Positions 14,242 to 15,598 of a DNA stretch of 15,598 bases are shown in pieces; positions within the stretch are counted from its first letter, which is position 1, and every line of letters starts with the position of its first letter. Both the position numbers and the translations under genes were made by a program. Origin of the DNA: Pseudomonadota bacterium (GTDB taxonomy: Bacteria > Pseudomonadota > Alphaproteobacteria > Kiloniellales > J153); the NCBI GenBank assembly GCA_022572105.1, contig JACZWN010000060.1, positions 1 through 15,598 on the forward strand, in the 5' to 3' direction. The notes under the pieces were generated by a model. It searched no databases and was not told where the DNA came from. It saw only the letters and a program-made list of their open reading frames with translations.

Positions 14242-14257
14242 TTAAACTTTTGTTAAC
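14242..14257. promoter_or_regulatory. Perfect CtrA box (TTAA-N7-TTAAC)
   Basis: TTAAACTTTTGTTAAC matches the full CtrA consensus with exact 7-bp spacing. It lies in the 186-bp gap between the YdcF-family gene and the lytic transglycosylase gene, 150 bp upstream of the latter's ATG. Two TTAA tetramers with correct spacing are unlikely by chance in DNA this GC-rich. The rest of the gap (14093-14241) is GC-rich, and I see no clear -10 in it. Confidence 0.6.
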
Positions 14258-14278
14258 CGGAGTTACGCCGCCCGCCCT

Positions 14279-15085
14279 TCAAACATCCCCGCCGGGAAAC
14301 AGCCGATCGGTCCAGCCGAGCAGGCGATAGGCGGCCAGCCCGATCCATTCCTTCTCGGCCACCGTCAGGAGAGACAGTCCGAGCATCAAATTGAAGCCCG
14401 GGCGCCAGGCCCCCGGCCCGGCCGTGAGATAGTCGACCGGATAAGCCGTCACCTGCCAGCCGGCACGCCTGAAACTGCCCATGGCGCGGGGCATGTGGAA
14501 CGCGGAGGTGACCAGCAGCCAGGTCTCGCCCGCTTGCGGCTGGGCGAGCGCCATGGCGAGGAGCGCGTTTTCACGGGTGTTGCGCGCTGCGCGCTCGAAT
14601 GCGATGCGCGCGGGGTCGAGACCAAGTTCCGCGATCAGGTTTTCGGCCACGTTCGCCTCGCTGTGTCCGGTGTCGAAAAGCGCGCCGGAGCCGCCGGTGA
14701 AAACGAGCCGCGCCTGCGGGTAGCGCCGGGCCAGGGCGACGAAGGCAATCAGGCGGTCGGCAGAGGCGCCGAGCTCGGGCCGGCCACGCTCGACCGAGAC
14801 CCGGAGATCGATCGCGCCACCCAGAACGACCACGCCGTCGACGCGCCCGAGCGGCTCGGCCGGCCTGGGAAACCGCTCCTCCAGGGGCGCCAGCAACCAT
14901 TCGCCGAGCGGCAGGACCGCGATCGCGGCCATGGCTCCCAGGCCGAACGCCAGCAGGCCGCGGCCCAGGTTCCGCACCCGGGGCCGGCGGCTGACAAGGC
15001 CGAGGGTTCCGGCCAGGGCGCAGAGAAGCAAAAGGTTTCCCGGGCTCAAGACTGCCCAAAGAACCTTCGATATCGCGAACGGCAT
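14279..15085 (-). CDS. YdcF/SanA/ElyC-family membrane protein (DUF218)
   Basis: The 268-residue protein has two N-terminal membrane helices (about 8-31 and 44-66), then a DUF218 domain at about 82-245. Typical blocks are DGVVVLGGAID (83-93), ADRLIAFVALARRYPQARLV, FTGGSG, SEANVAENLIAELGLD, ERAARNTRENALLA and WLLVTSAFHMPRAMGSFRRAGW. Family members ElyC and SanA affect envelope integrity and lipid-carrier homeostasis in E. coli; the biochemical activity is not settled. The fold suggests the catalytic domain faces the periplasm. It lies upstream of the lytic transglycosylase on the same strand after a gap with its own CtrA box, so the two need not be one operon. Confidence 0.92.
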   Translation of the reverse strand: MPFAISKVLWAVLSPGNLLLLCALAGTLGLVSRRPRVRNLGRGLLAFGLGAMAAIAVLPLGEWLLAPLEERFPRPAEPLGRVDGVVVLGGAIDLRVSVERGRPELGASADRLIAFVALARRYPQARLVFTGGSGALFDTGHSEANVAENLIAELGLDPARIAFERAARNTRENALLAMALAQPQAGETWLLVTSAFHMPRAMGSFRRAGWQVTAYPVDYLTAGPGAWRPGFNLMLGLSLLTVAEKEWIGLAAYRLLGWTDRLFPGGDV

Positions 15086-15139
15086 CCGACTTGGTACCCG
15101 TTGCCCCGCCCTGAGGCAACGCCTGAAAGCTGTTCCCGC

Positions 15140-15359
15140 ATGGCGGCGCTGACGCTCGCGCCGGTCGACCGGGCGATCTATTCCTGGGAGTCCGCGGTCG
15201 GCGCGCGCGGCCTACAACCGGATCAAGCAGGTCGTCGCCGCCGCGTCGGCGCGCGACGAGACGCTGGCCCTGCCCGTCCCCGCGGGCGCGCGCAGCGCGC
15301 TCGATTACCTGCTGGAGCCGCTGATGAAAAGCTTCAACCGGGCGTTCCGGGAGAGCTGA
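15140..15359 (+). pseudogene. Remnant of a type I secretion system: ABC-transporter linker fused to HlyD C terminus, frameshifted
   Basis: From 15140 one frame reads LAPVDRAIYSWESAVGAR. A shift near 15205-15210 moves to another frame, which continues AYNRIKQVVAAASARDETLA and LPVPAG. This resembles the segment between the membrane and nucleotide-binding domains of PrtD-type ABC transporters (LAPVEQAI, W, VAARxAYxRL, LPAPxG). The same frame then reads ARSALDYLLEPLMKSFNRAF and RES, ending at TGA 15357-15359, which resembles the extreme C terminus of HlyD/PrtE-type membrane fusion proteins (SYLLKPLTDxxxRAFRE). A deletion joining prtD and prtE would remove the ATPase domain and most of the adaptor. 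The assignment rests on my memory of these families; the parts are short and the remnant cannot be functional. Confidence 0.55.
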
Positions 15360-15439
15360 TTCTTGGTATGAGGGGTGGAAGGGCGAGGGCTTTCCAACGA
15401 TACTATAACGACGCGGGCTTCGATGGGATTGCAGCCGGG

Positions 15440-15473
15440 GCCTTGGAGGGTGTTCCAAGGCTCCTTCTTTTTT
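15440..15473 (+). terminator. Intrinsic (Rho-independent) terminator
   Basis: GCCTTGGA (15440-15447) and TCCAAGGC (15454-15461) form a perfect 8-bp stem with a 6-nt loop, followed by a T-rich tract ending in six T (15468-15473). It is the best terminator in the window. It probably ended the type I secretion operon whose remnant lies upstream, and it insulates the tRNA gene downstream. Confidence 0.85.
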
Positions 15474-15498
15474 CCTAAAGTGTCGGCATACAAGACAC

Positions 15499-15588
15499 GG
15501 ATGGGTGGCCGAGCGGTTGAAGGCACCGGTCTTGAAAACCGGCAGGCGTGAGAGCGTCTCGTGGGTTCGAATCCCACCCCATCCGCCA
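15499..15588 (+). tRNA. tRNA-Ser(UGA)
   Basis: The 90-nt cloverleaf is complete. The acceptor arms GGATGGG (15499-15505) and CCCATCC (15578-15584) are followed by discriminator G and an encoded CCA (15586-15588). The anticodon stem CCGGT/ACCGG encloses the loop CTTGAAA with anticodon TGA, which reads UCA serine codons. A long variable arm, typical of class II serine tRNAs, precedes the T arm GTGGG-TTCGAAT-CCCAC. Serine tRNA 3' ends are frequent integration sites, but the window ends 10 bp later, so no element can be seen. Confidence 0.97.
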
Positions 15589-15598
15589 CGACTTAAGT

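Noticed and set aside
12941..14245. 434-residue + strand ORF
   Set aside because: It is antisense to the MltB-type lytic transglycosylase, whose catalytic and peptidoglycan-binding motifs are intact.
15305..15589. 94-residue - strand ORF beginning MADGVGFEPTRRSHACRFSR
   Set aside because: This is the antisense of the tRNA-Ser gene, a well-known false protein found in many genome annotations. The tRNA explains the sequence.

Overview
The window is high-GC DNA that reads as the chromosome of an alphaproteobacterium, most likely of a Rhodospirillales-like lineage. The grounds are a SciP (DUF1153) cell-cycle regulator, a FixJ-type regulator, a methionyl-tRNA synthetase without zinc cysteines, candidate CtrA boxes, and the gene order lytic transglycosylase - rlpA - D,D-carboxypeptidase - tmk - holB - metG - tatD - MBL hydrolase, which I know from alphaproteobacterial genomes. 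No species can be named from the sequence.

Layout. Bases 1-663 hold the 3' part of a Sel1-repeat protein. Bases 664-1483 are gene-free and contain a roughly 356-bp MITE-like element (831-1186) with 30-nt imperfect terminal inverted repeats and several hairpins. Two regulators on the + strand follow: an orphan FixJ-like response regulator (1484-2101) and SciP (2277-2561). A 64-bp palindrome (2572-2635) sits between sciP and the convergent - strand block.

The - strand block, read from high to low coordinates, is: YdcF-family membrane protein, MltB-type lytic transglycosylase, RlpA lipoprotein, D-alanyl-D-alanine carboxypeptidase, thymidylate kinase, DNA polymerase III delta', MetRS, then an AAA+ ATPase, TatD and an MBL-fold hydrolase. 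These genes cover septal and peptidoglycan remodelling, DNA replication and nucleotide supply, and translation. A + strand cyclase-family hydrolase and the - strand AAA+ ATPase separate metG from tatD and look like an insertion into the conserved cluster. The right edge holds a decayed type I secretion remnant, an intrinsic terminator and a complete tRNA-Ser(UGA).

The most interesting signal is a dispersed 30-nt repeat: four good copies and two degenerate ones. A typical copy begins with TAA, carries an AAGGA(G) ribosome-binding sequence and reaches an ATG 8-9 nt later. One copy supplies both the ribosome-binding site and the start codon of the D,D-carboxypeptidase. Others begin exactly at the stop codons of that same gene and of the cyclase gene. 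Two copies in inverted orientation bound the MITE-like element. The second theme is cell-cycle control: SciP, a CtrA antagonist by family, lies in the same window as a perfect TTAA-N7-TTAAC CtrA box upstream of the lytic transglycosylase gene and a one-mismatch box upstream of the AAA+ ATPase gene.
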